Positions 19,617 through 28,805 of a stretch of DNA of 64,000 nt are shown piece by piece. How positions within the stretch are numbered: position 1 is the stretch's first letter; each line of letters begins with the position of its first letter. The stretch lies in assembly GCF_000332275.1 (NCBI RefSeq), contig NZ_CM001776.1, forward strand, positions 4,028,008-4,092,007. The letters are read 5' to 3'. The translations under genes and the position numbers were made by a program. The DNA comes from Synechococcus sp. PCC 7336 (GTDB lineage: Bacteria > Cyanobacteriota > Cyanobacteriia > Thermostichales > PCC-7336). The notes under the pieces were generated by a model. That model did not search any database. It worked only from the letters and a program-made list of their open reading frames with translations, and was not told the origin of the DNA.

Positions 19617-20153
19617 ATGAGTTTCTGGAAAAATCTTTTTACCCCATCCCTCTCAACCAACGGTTCCGGCCCAGCAGTTGCAAATGGTTCCGCCAGAAGG
19701 ACGCTCGACGGAGCGGGGGCGGCACCGCCACCGCCACGGATTTTTCTCAGCAACAATCGCGATATCGATTTATACGAACTGGAAGAGCTCTGCGATGCTG
19801 TCGGTTGGGCGCGTCGGCCCATTCGCAAAGTCAAAAAGGCGATTCAGCATAGTTTTTTAGTGGTCACCATGTGGCGAGAGCAGGGCAACTATCGCCGCTT
19901 AATTGGCTTTGCCCGCGCCACCTCCGACCACACCTTTAATGCCACGGTGTGGGATGTGGTGTTGCATCCCGACTATCAAAATAAAGGGTTGGGCAAAGCA
20001 CTGATGCAGCGGGTGATTGACGATTTGCGATCGCAAGACATCAGCAACATCACCCTATTTGCCGACCCCGATGTGGTGGGGTTCTACGAGCATCTCGGCT
20101 TTAACCCCGATCCCGACGGTATCAAAGGCATGTTTTGGTATCCCGATAGCTAA
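19617..20153 (+). CDS. Ycf52-like GNAT acetyltransferase
   Basis: A 178-residue acetyltransferase of the type found in cyanobacteria and red-algal plastids (Ycf52) and related to plant plastid NSI/SNAT lysine or arylalkylamine acetyltransferases. Residues about 45-178 hold the domain: [20 protein letters not shown], a strand with [20 protein letters not shown], the acetyl-CoA loop [18 protein letters not shown], and [15 protein letters not shown]. The N-terminal 40 residues are low-complexity. Known relatives acetylate photosynthetic proteins or amines; the substrate here is inferred at best. The alpha/beta hydrolase gene follows after nine bases. Confidence 0.9.
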   Translation: MSFWKNLFTPSLSTNGSGPAVANGSARRTLDGAGAAPPPPRIFLSNNRDIDLYELEELCDAVGWARRPIRKVKKAIQHSFLVVTMWREQGNYRRLIGFARATSDHTFNATVWDVVLHPDYQNKGLGKALMQRVIDDLRSQDISNITLFADPDVVGFYEHLGFNPDPDGIKGMFWYPDS

Positions 20154-20162
20154 AGGTCGGCT

Positions 20163-20867
20163 ATGTCCCTTCCCACTGTTATCCTGCCGGGATTTTTTGC
20201 CAGCGCGGAGGAATACCTACCGCTGCAGCAGGCGTTAGCAGCCGAAGGCCATCCCACCCGCACGGTGCCGCTGACACTGCGCAGTTGGCTGCCGACGCTG
20301 GGGGGACGCCCCATGACCCCCATTCTGGAGGCATTGCAGGCCACGATCGCCGCGACTCAACAGGAATTCAACGCGCCGCAGGTGAACTTAATCGGCCACT
20401 CGGCGGGAGGCTGGATAGCTCGTATTTATCTGGGCAGCGAGCCCTATTGCGATCGCCTTTGGGCCGGACTTCCGAATGTTGCCAGCCTGATTACCCTGGG
20501 CACCCCCCACCTCAGCCAAGAACGCTGGACCCGTTGGAATCTCGATTTCGTCAACACCACTTATCCCGGTGCCTTTCACCCCGAACTGAAATACGTCTGC
20601 GTTGCCGGACGCTCTACCCTGGGGCGCAAAGCCCCTTGGTGGCAGCCGCACAACTGGAATGGAGCGGAATGGCTAGCCTACTCTAGCTACCAACTCACCG
20701 CCGGGAACGGCAATCTCTGGGGAGATGGCATTACCCCCATTACCGCCGCCCACCTCGACGGGGCCACCAACCTCACAATCGCAGGAGCCTACCATTCCCC
20801 TCGGGGCGATCGCTTTTGGTACGGTTCCCCAGAGGCTCGCCGCCAGTGGTTACAATACCTGCAATGA
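20163..20867 (+). CDS. alpha/beta hydrolase, lipase/PGAP1-like
   Basis: The 234-residue protein begins with the hydrolase strand (SLPTVILPGFFASAEEYLPL) and has the nucleophile elbow VNLIGHSAGGWIARIYL (Ser in GHSAG). The candidate catalytic His lies near the C-terminus (AGAYHSPRGDRFWYG). This arrangement resembles PGAP1-like esterases/lipases conserved in cyanobacteria and plastids. The gene is nine bases after the Ycf52-like gene and probably shares its transcript. Its last third is duplicated at 26031-26320, on the other side of the RTX island; this copy is the complete one. Confidence 0.88.
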   Translation: MSLPTVILPGFFASAEEYLPLQQALAAEGHPTRTVPLTLRSWLPTLGGRPMTPILEALQATIAATQQEFNAPQVNLIGHSAGGWIARIYLGSEPYCDRLWAGLPNVASLITLGTPHLSQERWTRWNLDFVNTTYPGAFHPELKYVCVAGRSTLGRKAPWWQPHNWNGAEWLAYSSYQLTAGNGNLWGDGITPITAAHLDGATNLTIAGAYHSPRGDRFWYGSPEARRQWLQYLQ

Positions 20868-20945
20868 TGCGTCTATGCACACCGATGCCTGCATATCGTA
20901 ATCTAGCCCCGACTGTATTCACCGGGAATGATGCGTGACTTCGGG
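20567..20945 (+). repeat. left copy of island-flanking duplication
   Basis: From about 20567 to 20860 the DNA matches 26027-26320 at a constant offset of 5460 bases without gaps. There are about 15 differences, most in the first 70 bases. Weaker similarity resumes at 20913-20942 (CTGTATTCACCGGGAATGAT then GCGTGACTTC) against 26356-26385, which includes the helicase start codon. The copy therefore covers the hydrolase 3' end and the old helicase 5' junction. Confidence 0.85.
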
Positions 20946-20963
20946 GACCTCGCAGCCAGAAAT

Positions 20964-23900
20964 CTAGAGAGTGACGAACAGCTCGGCATTGTTGAGCGCT
21001 GAGATAGTGATATTCTCGACAGTTGCCAGAATTTCGTCGGCAAAGAGGATGTCAGTACCGCTACTGGCTGTAGAAGCAGTGAAGATAAGCTGCTCGAACG
21101 CGAGATCCCCTGACAAGCCGAAGCGATCGTTTTGAGCGATGCGGAAATCAACAACTGTATCTTTACCTTCACCTGCCGCCAGCACGAATAGATCGGCATC
21201 CTGACCGCCAGTTAACTGGTCGTTCCCTGCGCCCCCTACCAACGTATCGTTACCGCTATTACCCAACAGAATGTCATCATCATTTCCTCCTAACAGGCTG
21301 TCATTATCCAGGCCACCTTTGAGGGTATCCAAACCATTACCGCCATCTAAGACATCATCGCCTTGAGTATCCATCAGTTCGTCATTCCCTTCGCCACCCT
21401 CTAGTGTGTCGTTGCCTTGACCGCCTCGGAGAAAATCGTTCTCGCTTCCCCCTTGCAACAGATCGTCGCCGTCACCGCCATCGAGCGAATCAGCACCACT
21501 AGCGCCCATCAACTTGTCGGTGCCGCTTCCCCCTTTAAGGCTATCGTCGCCGTCACCCCCTAGTATGAGGTCGTTCCCGCCAAACCCTTTCAGAGTATCG
21601 TCCCCTCCTAACCCATCAAGACGCTCGCCCTCGGATGTACCCGCTAGCGTTTCCAACTCTTCGGTCCCCAGAATGAGAGGGAGCGTGCCCGCAATCTCAA
21701 TCGTTGCTAGAGCTGAATCTGTTCCATTGCCATCAGTGATGGTGTAGGTAAATGTATCGGAGAAGATCTCTCCTTCGGCGAGCTCGTTAAATTGATTGTT
21801 GGGGTTGTAGGTAACTGTGCCATCGCTATTGACAGATAGCAATGCCCCCGAAGATATGAGGATCTCGGCACCGGGCACAATCGCAATTCCTTCAATCTCA
21901 ACTAAAGATAAGGAATCGCCATTCGGATCGCTATCATTAGCAAGCAGGTCGAGGAGCGTGATGTCTGTAGAAGTAGTGGTGGCGAAATCTGGCAGGGCGA
22001 TTGGGAATTGGGTCGCTTGTTCGATCGCGTCTAATAAGACCGAAACGATGTCTGAAGCATTGACGGCTGTCAGCAACGTGCCGCCAGTAGCTGTGGCGAT
22101 TTCTTGAAAATCGGCCAGAGTTTGGGAGTTGCCTCCAATGGCGATCGGAAAAATTGTGACGGGCTGCACGGGCAAAAGGGTGGGTTCTGAAGTTGCCGTC
22201 GCTGTCGCAAAAGAGCTCGCTAGTGCCAGAGTGCTGGTGGATGAGAGAAGGATCGTTTCATCGATTGAGATGGTTTCGCTATTGGCGAGGGCAATCACCT
22301 CACTTCTCAATTCCGTATCTCTGGCGGGAGCATCTCCAATCAGGATAATTGAGCGGGGTGTCGGACTCGGCCTCCAAGGCCCCAGCCCTTGCTCGTTGCG
22401 CAGTGCATGTAGTAAGCCAGAATTGACGCCTTCGGGAAAGTCTCCTCCTCCCCCAACCGATATGTTATTGATGGCCGAGATGATTTGGCTCGTGTCGGCG
22501 GTGAAGGGCGAATCGGTTTGGGTTTGTCCCGGATCTCGGTAGGTGACGAGCGAAAATCGGGTGAATGGGACGTTTTCGGCAGTTTGTTGGATGATTTGGG
22601 TGACTTGGCTTTGAACGGCTGCAATGTCGTCAAACATGCTGCCAGTGGCGTCAATGACAAACGTGAGATCGATGCCCGATAGCGATACATTTCGATCTTG
22701 AAACTGTCCGAATTCAATATTAGTTAATGTATCTGTGCCATCAATTCCAGATCCACCTGAATGGATAGCGGTAATGGTTTGACCGTCGGCAGAGAGTTGA
22801 AATTCGTAGTTGTCGAAGATATCTGAAAAAACAGCGGTGTCAGTTCCTTCTCCACCATCAAGTTCATCATTTCCCACATAGCCAAAGAGGATATCGTCTC
22901 CTCCGCCTCCGTCCAAGACATCATTTCCCTCAAATCCAATAATTGTATTGTTGGCTCCGTTACCCGTAATGGTGTCTGCGTTGGGACTGCCGAGAATATT
23001 TTCAATTGAGATGTAAGTATCGCCTGCAGCCTGTCCTCCCAAACCAGTGCCTTGCAGATCGACTGTTACACCTGAAGCACTGCGCAGATAGCTGACGGTA
23101 TCTTCGCCAGCGCCTCCATCGTGAAGGTCTGCGCCCAATCCGCCAATAAATAGATCGTCTCCACTCGCTCCTCTCAGTGTGTCGTTCCCGCCACTGACCC
23201 CTGCTTCATCAATGCCTCCAAAGATTAAATCATTGGTTCCGCTATAGATCCGGTTAGCTTGGCTTTCTCTACCGTTGCGATCGACAGTGAAAGCTGTTAT
23301 CTCGCCAGCTTGGCTAGATTGTATAGGAGCAGAAACATACACTCCATCCAGTGACGATGGTGCGAGCAAAGGACTGCCAGGGGCGATTGTACTTAGAGCC
23401 TGTTGAATGTCTGTTTGGAGTGTGGCAAAGTTATTGATTAGGACTGTCCTAGCGGGCTCAAATTCCATCCGCACTGGAAGAATACTGGCAATTGATATCC
23501 CCGTAAGTCGGCTGTTAATTGCAGCAATGTCGGCATTGGCAATTGAGATCGCTCCGTTCAAGCTAGCTTCATAAAGGCTAATACGCGCCTCATGCTTATT
23601 GAAAGTCCTGAATACTTTTAGTGCATCCATTTCTGGAGGTTGGAAATTGGGCCCTGGATTTGAGATGTCATAAAGTCCAAATACTTTTGACTCGATATAT
23701 CTACGTCTCGCGATCCCAAGATCTAGCCCAAGGTTGGAATTATGACGAATTTCGAACCAAGCCTCAGGTCTGTCGTTATTATTAAAGGCTGTCCTCAGGC
23801 CAGGGCCGATGAGAGTTGGACTATTAAAGGCAAGCGAGACTAATACGGCACGTTCTAATGAATCATTGACACCAGAAATCCTGCTGCTTACTACATTCTC

Positions 23901-24332
23901 ATCTGTAATAATTCTGTCGTCAAAAGCATCAATTGACTCCATTCGGTCGAGGAAAGCAAATGTCGATCTTCGATTAGATGCCAGTACGTTAGTGTCATTT
24001 GCACGCCGCATCATGACCTCATTTAAGTCATCTCTCAATTGAGATACTTGACTTGGGGTCCAGGTTTGGTTGATGATGTTGATGAGTTCCGTTGCGTACC
24101 CTGCATCTACTGGATCGATGTTGGCATCTTGTTCGATGCCAAAACTAAGAAAGGCAATATTTCTAGAGCTAGCATCTGAAAGATTTAATCCAACACCAAT
24201 TGTAGGAAGACCTTCAATGTCTATAATAGGATTGAGCAAAGGGTCTAGATTGTTACTAGTTTCCAACTGATTAATGAGTTCAAATCTAAGGTTTTCATAG
24301 TCACTATTGTTTAGATTTTGTGTATTTATCAC
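20964..24332 (-). CDS. RTX protein with lysozyme-like, VWA and cadherin-like domains
   Basis: A 1122-residue protein with no signal peptide. Residues about 10-225 look like a GH24-type lysozyme head: a possible catalytic Glu24, Asp38 and Thr44 in IIDIEGLPTIGVGLN, then LVSLAFNSPTLIGPGLRTAF, AWFEIRHNSN and GIARRRYIESKVFGLYD. Residues 380-500 carry RTX nonapeptides (GGNDTLRGASGDD, LDGGGGDDILFG). Residues 555-775 form a VWA domain with a MIDAS motif (DATGSM at 561, GGGDFPEG). Residues 785-885 are cadherin-like (LLANDSDPNGD). Residues 890-1040 are a long RTX block, with a terminal secretion-type tail. This architecture suggests type I secretion and calcium-dependent folding outside the cell. The GTG start overlaps the upstream stop by four bases. 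Lytic activity is inference. Confidence 0.85.
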   Translation of the reverse strand: MINTQNLNNSDYENLRFELINQLETSNNLDPLLNPIIDIEGLPTIGVGLNLSDASSRNIAFLSFGIEQDANIDPVDAGYATELINIINQTWTPSQVSQLRDDLNEVMMRRANDTNVLASNRRSTFAFLDRMESIDAFDDRIITDENVVSSRISGVNDSLERAVLVSLAFNSPTLIGPGLRTAFNNNDRPEAWFEIRHNSNLGLDLGIARRRYIESKVFGLYDISNPGPNFQPPEMDALKVFRTFNKHEARISLYEASLNGAISIANADIAAINSRLTGISIASILPVRMEFEPARTVLINNFATLQTDIQQALSTIAPGSPLLAPSSLDGVYVSAPIQSSQAGEITAFTVDRNGRESQANRIYSGTNDLIFGGIDEAGVSGGNDTLRGASGDDLFIGGLGADLHDGGAGEDTVSYLRSASGVTVDLQGTGLGGQAAGDTYISIENILGSPNADTITGNGANNTIIGFEGNDVLDGGGGDDILFGYVGNDELDGGEGTDTAVFSDIFDNYEFQLSADGQTITAIHSGGSGIDGTDTLTNIEFGQFQDRNVSLSGIDLTFVIDATGSMFDDIAAVQSQVTQIIQQTAENVPFTRFSLVTYRDPGQTQTDSPFTADTSQIISAINNISVGGGGDFPEGVNSGLLHALRNEQGLGPWRPSPTPRSIILIGDAPARDTELRSEVIALANSETISIDETILLSSTSTLALASSFATATATSEPTLLPVQPVTIFPIAIGGNSQTLADFQEIATATGGTLLTAVNASDIVSVLLDAIEQATQFPIALPDFATTTSTDITLLDLLANDSDPNGDSLSLVEIEGIAIVPGAEILISSGALLSVNSDGTVTYNPNNQFNELAEGEIFSDTFTYTITDGNGTDSALATIEIAGTLPLILGTEELETLAGTSEGERLDGLGGDDTLKGFGGNDLILGGDGDDSLKGGSGTDKLMGASGADSLDGGDGDDLLQGGSENDFLRGGQGNDTLEGGEGNDELMDTQGDDVLDGGNGLDTLKGGLDNDSLLGGNDDDILLGNSGNDTLVGGAGNDQLTGGQDADLFVLAAGEGKDTVVDFRIAQNDRFGLSGDLAFEQLIFTASTASSGTDILFADEILATVENITISALNNAELFVTL

Positions 24333-25078
24333 AGTTCATCTCCATTCCATTTAAATTCACACACTGGCAGCATTGCTAAAGATTCTATCTCAGGCACATT
24401 ATTTGGTTCATAGATAAGGGCTCCTCCTGTTATTAATCCCAACAGGTAAGTACGACCTCTAAAGAAGAAAGAGTCTAGCGTAGAACGAGAATAGAAGAGT
24501 ATATTCTCACTAAGAATAGGATTGTCTCTATCCAAAACGTGATATGACCAAGCAGAAGGAATCTCATCCCCTGTTTCTAAGGTACAGTCTGCTCTAGAAT
24601 ATCGATAGACAAGATCTGGATCGCCGTCAAAGTTAAGATCAAAATTACTACTCTGAACGTTTATTTTCCCTTGAGAAAGTTCCTCTTTGAATCGATCTTT
24701 TCTTCGCTCCCAAAAGTCATCTACAATCGCTCCGTCTCTAAACCAGTGCCCCAACCACCCACGAAGAAAAATTTCACGTGCTAGCTTTCTATCAGCAGAA
24801 ATATCGACATCATTCCAGGTTGGTTGAGGAAAGAGAGGGGGCTCTAAAATCTCGGAGGTTTTACACCAGAAGTCTTCCTCAGACTGGATAAAGACTGCAT
24901 TAAATGTTTCCTCTAAAGACCGACAAAGCTCGTACTGTTGCCCCTTAACTAGCGATAAGGAAAGAGATTCAGTCTGTGCTCGCAGGCGATCTTGATGAAC
25001 ACTCATCCCAAAAATGAGTAAGCCCAGGAAGATCGTGCAGAAAGATATAATCCTTTTCAAAGCATATCTTCTATCCAT
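24329..25078 (-). CDS. exported protein coupled to the RTX-lysozyme gene
   Basis: A 249-residue protein with an N-terminal signal or anchor segment (ALKRIISFCTIFLGLLIFGM, likely cleavage after LRAQT). Four cysteines remain in the mature part, near residues 51, 72, 171 and 240. A calcium-loop-like stretch FDLNFDGDPDLVYRY sits near residue 155, followed by beta-rich text (FFFRGRTYLLGLITGGALIY). I do not recognise the family. Its stop codon overlaps the GTG of the RTX gene (GTGA), so the two are translationally coupled. Export of this partner, next to a secreted wall-lytic candidate, makes an immunity or accessory role plausible but unproven. The gene is AT-richer than its surroundings. Confidence 0.75.
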   Translation of the reverse strand: MDRRYALKRIISFCTIFLGLLIFGMSVHQDRLRAQTESLSLSLVKGQQYELCRSLEETFNAVFIQSEEDFWCKTSEILEPPLFPQPTWNDVDISADRKLAREIFLRGWLGHWFRDGAIVDDFWERRKDRFKEELSQGKINVQSSNFDLNFDGDPDLVYRYSRADCTLETGDEIPSAWSYHVLDRDNPILSENILFYSRSTLDSFFFRGRTYLLGLITGGALIYEPNNVPEIESLAMLPVCEFKWNGDEL

Positions 25079-26030
25079 TGTGTCACCTCATTCAAGAACC
25101 TAAATCTTCACGAGTGCCACAAAAAAGTTTTAATCAAATTGACTTCTAATGAATGTAATGCCTTTAATATTTACATTAAAGCTGTCAATTTATACTGACG
25201 ATCCTGTAGTATCAACCCAGAAAGAATCAGTATTCCAAGACCTCAATTAAATAATTCAAGCAAAAACAGATCTATCCAGAAGAAAAAACAAACTCCTTTC
25301 AGAAAGGCAATCTAATTTAGCTATCAATTAAAAGTATACGCAAAAATATTGCCAATTCCAGCGTGTTTTCCTCGAAAATACATATTAATTTTATACGATA
25401 AGTCGATGGGAAATTAATATATATTTTTATTACCTCAAAGCCGACTACTGATACCAATCTGATGTGAGTCTGAACCTAATACTTCGTAACGGGCTCATCT
25501 AGCGGTTTGGGGAGACTTGTCAATCTGGTGACAGAAGCGATGTGAGGGAGGCTGAAACCCTTGAAGTCTCGTTGGCGATCTCAGTAATTCTGCACATCAA
25601 CATAACCCTTGAGCAGCCCTCCCCCAACTATCAGGATGCGCCCCTTCGTAACTCAACCGCCTGAAAGCTTTTGGCAACAAGCAGTTTAGTTTCTAAAGAT
25701 TAAGCGCAAGTTTAGATGGAAATAGTATGAGATCCTAAGTAAGGAAATATTCTTTTCTTTTTAGTGAATATACGTACTCCAAGATTTGACTCAATATCAA
25801 TTGTAGAGATGCCCGCGCTATTTGTAATAGGACTCAATAAAGTATTTAGACATTGCTGGTTTATGATTGATTAATAAGCTCAAATCTAACAGCGTGTTCG
25901 AGAAGTTTACCGTCTACGAAGGAATGGGGGTTACGGACATCAACTCCGAACGAGAGCATAAGGGTTTCAGGCTGGTCAACTACCTTTTTAAACACCCTCT
26001 AAGATTTTCGAGTCCATGGGATCTGTTAGT
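25079..26030. other. AT-rich non-coding part of the island
   Basis: No intact gene is present. The first 360 bases are strongly AT-rich upstream sequence, probably containing the promoter of the exported protein-RTX pair. A more GC-rich block spans about 25445-25680 with no recognised content. A decayed copy of the RTX lysozyme head lies at 25781-25890. The following 140 bases have an open frame of unknown origin that runs into the hydrolase duplication at about 26027. Confidence 0.6.
25781..25890 (-). pseudogene. decayed copy of the lysozyme-head coding start
   Basis: Read on the minus strand this segment gives VRFELINQS, stop, TSNV, stop, then after a frameshift LLSPITNSAGISTIDI and SNLGV. 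It aligns with residues 15-50 of the RTX protein (LRFELINQLETSNNLDPLLN and IIDIEGLPTIGVGLN) in the same order. Two stops and a frameshift mark it as dead. It lies about 0.7 kb upstream of the living gene, on the same strand. Confidence 0.7.
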
Positions 26031-26377
26031 GTCTTTCACCCCGAGCTGAAATACGTGTGCGTCGCCGGACAAGCGACCTTGGGTCGCAAAGCCCCGCTGT
26101 GGCAGCCGCACAACTGGAATGGAGCGGAATGGCTAGCCTACTCTAGCTACCAACTCACCGCCGGGAACGGCAATCTCTGGGGAGATGGCATTACCCCCAT
26201 TGCCGCCGCCCACCTCGACGGGGCCACCAACCTCACAATCGCAGGAGCCTATCATTCCCCTCGGGGCGATCGCTTTTGGTACGGTTCCCCAGAGGCTCGC
26301 CGCCAGTGGTTACAATACCTACAACCATCCCAGCATCTCCAAACTTCAAACCCTACTGAATTTACCGGCAATAACGT
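26027..26377 (+). pseudogene. 3' fragment of alpha/beta hydrolase, right copy of duplication
   Basis: The last 97 or so codons of the hydrolase are repeated here, beginning at SVFHPELKYVCVAG and including the catalytic-His region AGAYHSPRGDRFWYG. The first 70 bases are diverged from the left copy, while about 220 bases after that differ at only two positions. The frame continues for 19 codons past the old end, so the protein terminus has changed. It has no N-terminal half and no GHSAG elbow, so it cannot be an active hydrolase. The fragment ends at the helicase start. Confidence 0.85.
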
Positions 26378-28693
26378 GTGACTTCTGCCGTAACGCCCAG
26401 CCTGCAAGAACTCTTTCCCTTCGAGTTAGACGATTTCCAAACCGAGGCGATCGCCGCCCTCGATCGCAACCAGTCCGTGGTGGTCTGCGCCCCCACGGGG
26501 TCCGGCAAAACCCTGGTGGGGGAATACGCCATTTATCGGGCCATGTCGCTGGGTCGGCGGGTCTTCTACACCACTCCCCTCAAGGCCCTCTCGAACCAGA
26601 AATTTCGGGATTTCGGCCAGCAGTTTGGCGTCGAGAACGTCGGCCTGCTGACGGGGGATGTTTCGATTAATCGGGATGCGCCAGTGGTGGTGATGACCAC
26701 CGAAATTTTCCGCAATATGCTCTACGGCACGGCGATCGGCGAGGTGGGTACCTCCCTCGAAGGGGTGCAGGCGGTGATATTGGACGAATGCCACTACATG
26801 AACGACCGACAGCGGGGCACCGTTTGGGAGGAATCGATCGTCTACTGCCCCCCCTCCATCCAACTGGCTGCTCTCTCCGCCACCGTCGCCAATAGCGGAC
26901 AGTTGACCGACTGGCTGAATGCAGTCCACGGCCCGACTGTGCTAGTCGATTCCGACTACCGCCCCGTACCGCTGGAGTTTAGCTTCGTCAACAGCAAAGG
27001 GATGTTCCCGCTGTTGGAGGAAAAAGATGGCAAAATTGTGGGCAATTCCCGGCTGAAAACCCGCCGCCCGCAGAAATTGCAGCGCCGAGACCAGCGCCCG
27101 CAAGGGCCGGACATTGCCCGTGTGGTCGAGCACCTGCGCAGCCGCGACATGTTGCCTGCCATCTACTTTATTTTCAGCCGCCGAGGCTGCGACTCGGCGA
27201 TCGCCACGTTAGGAGATGCCGATCTGCTCACCTCCGCAACGGAACGAGAAGCCCTGAAAGCGCAAATCGATCGCTTCTGTCGCGAAACCCCCGAAGCCAT
27301 CCGCACCCAACAACTGGAACCCCTCTATCGCGGCATCGCCGCCCACCATGCCGGTATACTCCCCGCCTGGAAAGCCCTGATCGAAGCACTGTTTCAGCAG
27401 GGGCTGATCAAAATCGTCTTCGCCACCGAGACCTTGGCGGCAGGTATCAACATGCCCGCCCGCACCACCGTGATTTCTTCCCTATCCAAACGCACGGATG
27501 ACGGCCACCGCCTGCTCACCGCCTCCGAGTTCTTGCAAATGTCCGGGCGGGCGGGGCGCAGAGGTAAAGATGAGATCGGTTATGTGGTCACCGTCCAAAG
27601 CCCCTTCGAAGGAGCCCGCGAAGCTGCCTATCTAGCTACCTCCGAGGCCGATCCGCTGGTGAGCCAATTCACCCCCAGCTACGGCATGGTGCTTAACCTA
27701 CTGCAAACCCATTCGCTGGAACGGACGAAGGAGCTAATCGAACGTAGCTTCGGTCAATACCTGCTCTCATTACAGGCATTGCCCCAGCAAGTCGAAGTGC
27801 AATCTCTGCAGGCAGAACTGGACAAAATCGACAATGCTCTGGAAGGCATCACGGAAGCCCACTTGCAGGACTATCAAAAGCTGCAGGGTCGCCTGCGGGA
27901 AGAGCGCCGCATTCTCAAATACCTCAAAAAACACAGCGAATCGACAGACGCCCCCGAACTGTTGGCCCAACAGGAACGCCTCGAAGCCGTTTACACCCAA
28001 ATGAACGCCAATCCGGTGTCCCGCTTTCCCAAACCCGTCAAGTTAATTCGCATGCAGGAGAAGCGCCAGCGACTCGAACGCAAACTCCAACAGCAGTCGA
28101 AAGCCACCGGACGCCCACAGCAGCAACGCTGGCTGGAATTTTTAGCCTTAGCCGATGTGCTGACGGAATTCAAACACCTACAAGACTACAAGCCCAACAT
28201 GATGGGGGAAATTGCCGCTGCCATTCGCGGCGATAACGAACTGTGGTTGGCGCTGGCCCTGGAGTCGGGTCGATTGGACGATCTGGACCCCCATCACTTG
28301 GCAGGGGCGATCGCCGCCTTGATTACCGAAAAACCGCGATCGGGCACCTTCACCCGCTTCCACACCTCCGACATCGTTGAAGATGTGTTGTACGCGCTGC
28401 GACGGGTGCGCCGCCGCCTATTCCGCACCCAGCGGGAACATCAGGTCTTTATGCCCGTTTGGCTAGAGTACAAGTTGGCCGGTTTAGTGGAACAGTGGAC
28501 CTTGGGGGTGACCTGGGAAGCACTAACAGCGGGCACGAATTTAGACGAGGGAGACTTAGTCCGGCTGTTGCGCCGCACCCTCGATCTGCTCAGTCAGATC
28601 CCCCACATCCCTCACATTCCCGGCGAGATTAAGGACAACGCCCGCCGAGCTGCGATCGCGATCGATCGCTTTCCCATTAGCGAAGTTCTCTGA
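26378..28693 (+). CDS. Ski2-like DExH-box RNA helicase with DSHCT-type C-terminus
   Basis: Superfamily II helicase of the Ski2/Mtr4-like group found across cyanobacteria and plant plastids (ISE2-like). Visible motifs: Q-type FELDDFQTEAIAAL, I APTGSGKTLVGEYA, Ia TTPLKALSNQKF, II LDECHYM (DECH variant), III LSATVAN, IV FIFSRRGCDSAI, V FATETLAAGINMPARTT and VI QMSGRAGRRG. The C-terminal third is helical with charged coiled-coil text and ends in a DSHCT-like region (DLVRLLRRTLDLLSQI). The start is GTG 26378 (VTSAVTPSLQELFPFELDDF). It was probably downstream of the intact hydrolase before the RTX island was inserted. Confidence 0.93.
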   Translation: MTSAVTPSLQELFPFELDDFQTEAIAALDRNQSVVVCAPTGSGKTLVGEYAIYRAMSLGRRVFYTTPLKALSNQKFRDFGQQFGVENVGLLTGDVSINRDAPVVVMTTEIFRNMLYGTAIGEVGTSLEGVQAVILDECHYMNDRQRGTVWEESIVYCPPSIQLAALSATVANSGQLTDWLNAVHGPTVLVDSDYRPVPLEFSFVNSKGMFPLLEEKDGKIVGNSRLKTRRPQKLQRRDQRPQGPDIARVVEHLRSRDMLPAIYFIFSRRGCDSAIATLGDADLLTSATEREALKAQIDRFCRETPEAIRTQQLEPLYRGIAAHHAGILPAWKALIEALFQQGLIKIVFATETLAAGINMPARTTVISSLSKRTDDGHRLLTASEFLQMSGRAGRRGKDEIGYVVTVQSPFEGAREAAYLATSEADPLVSQFTPSYGMVLNLLQTHSLERTKELIERSFGQYLLSLQALPQQVEVQSLQAELDKIDNALEGITEAHLQDYQKLQGRLREERRILKYLKKHSESTDAPELLAQQERLEAVYTQMNANPVSRFPKPVKLIRMQEKRQRLERKLQQQSKATGRPQQQRWLEFLALADVLTEFKHLQDYKPNMMGEIAAAIRGDNELWLALALESGRLDDLDPHHLAGAIAALITEKPRSGTFTRFHTSDIVEDVLYALRRVRRRLFRTQREHQVFMPVWLEYKLAGLVEQWTLGVTWEALTAGTNLDEGDLVRLLRRTLDLLSQIPHIPHIPGEIKDNARRAAIAIDRFPISEVL

Positions 28694-28805
28694 AGGGGCG
28701 ATCGCAGCTGCAGCCAATGTTGCATCTGGAAATCAGCATTCGTCTGGGTAACCTGAGTTCGATAGCTCTGCATTGCCCTCACCCCCGGCCCCTCTCCCTA
28801 GGGAG

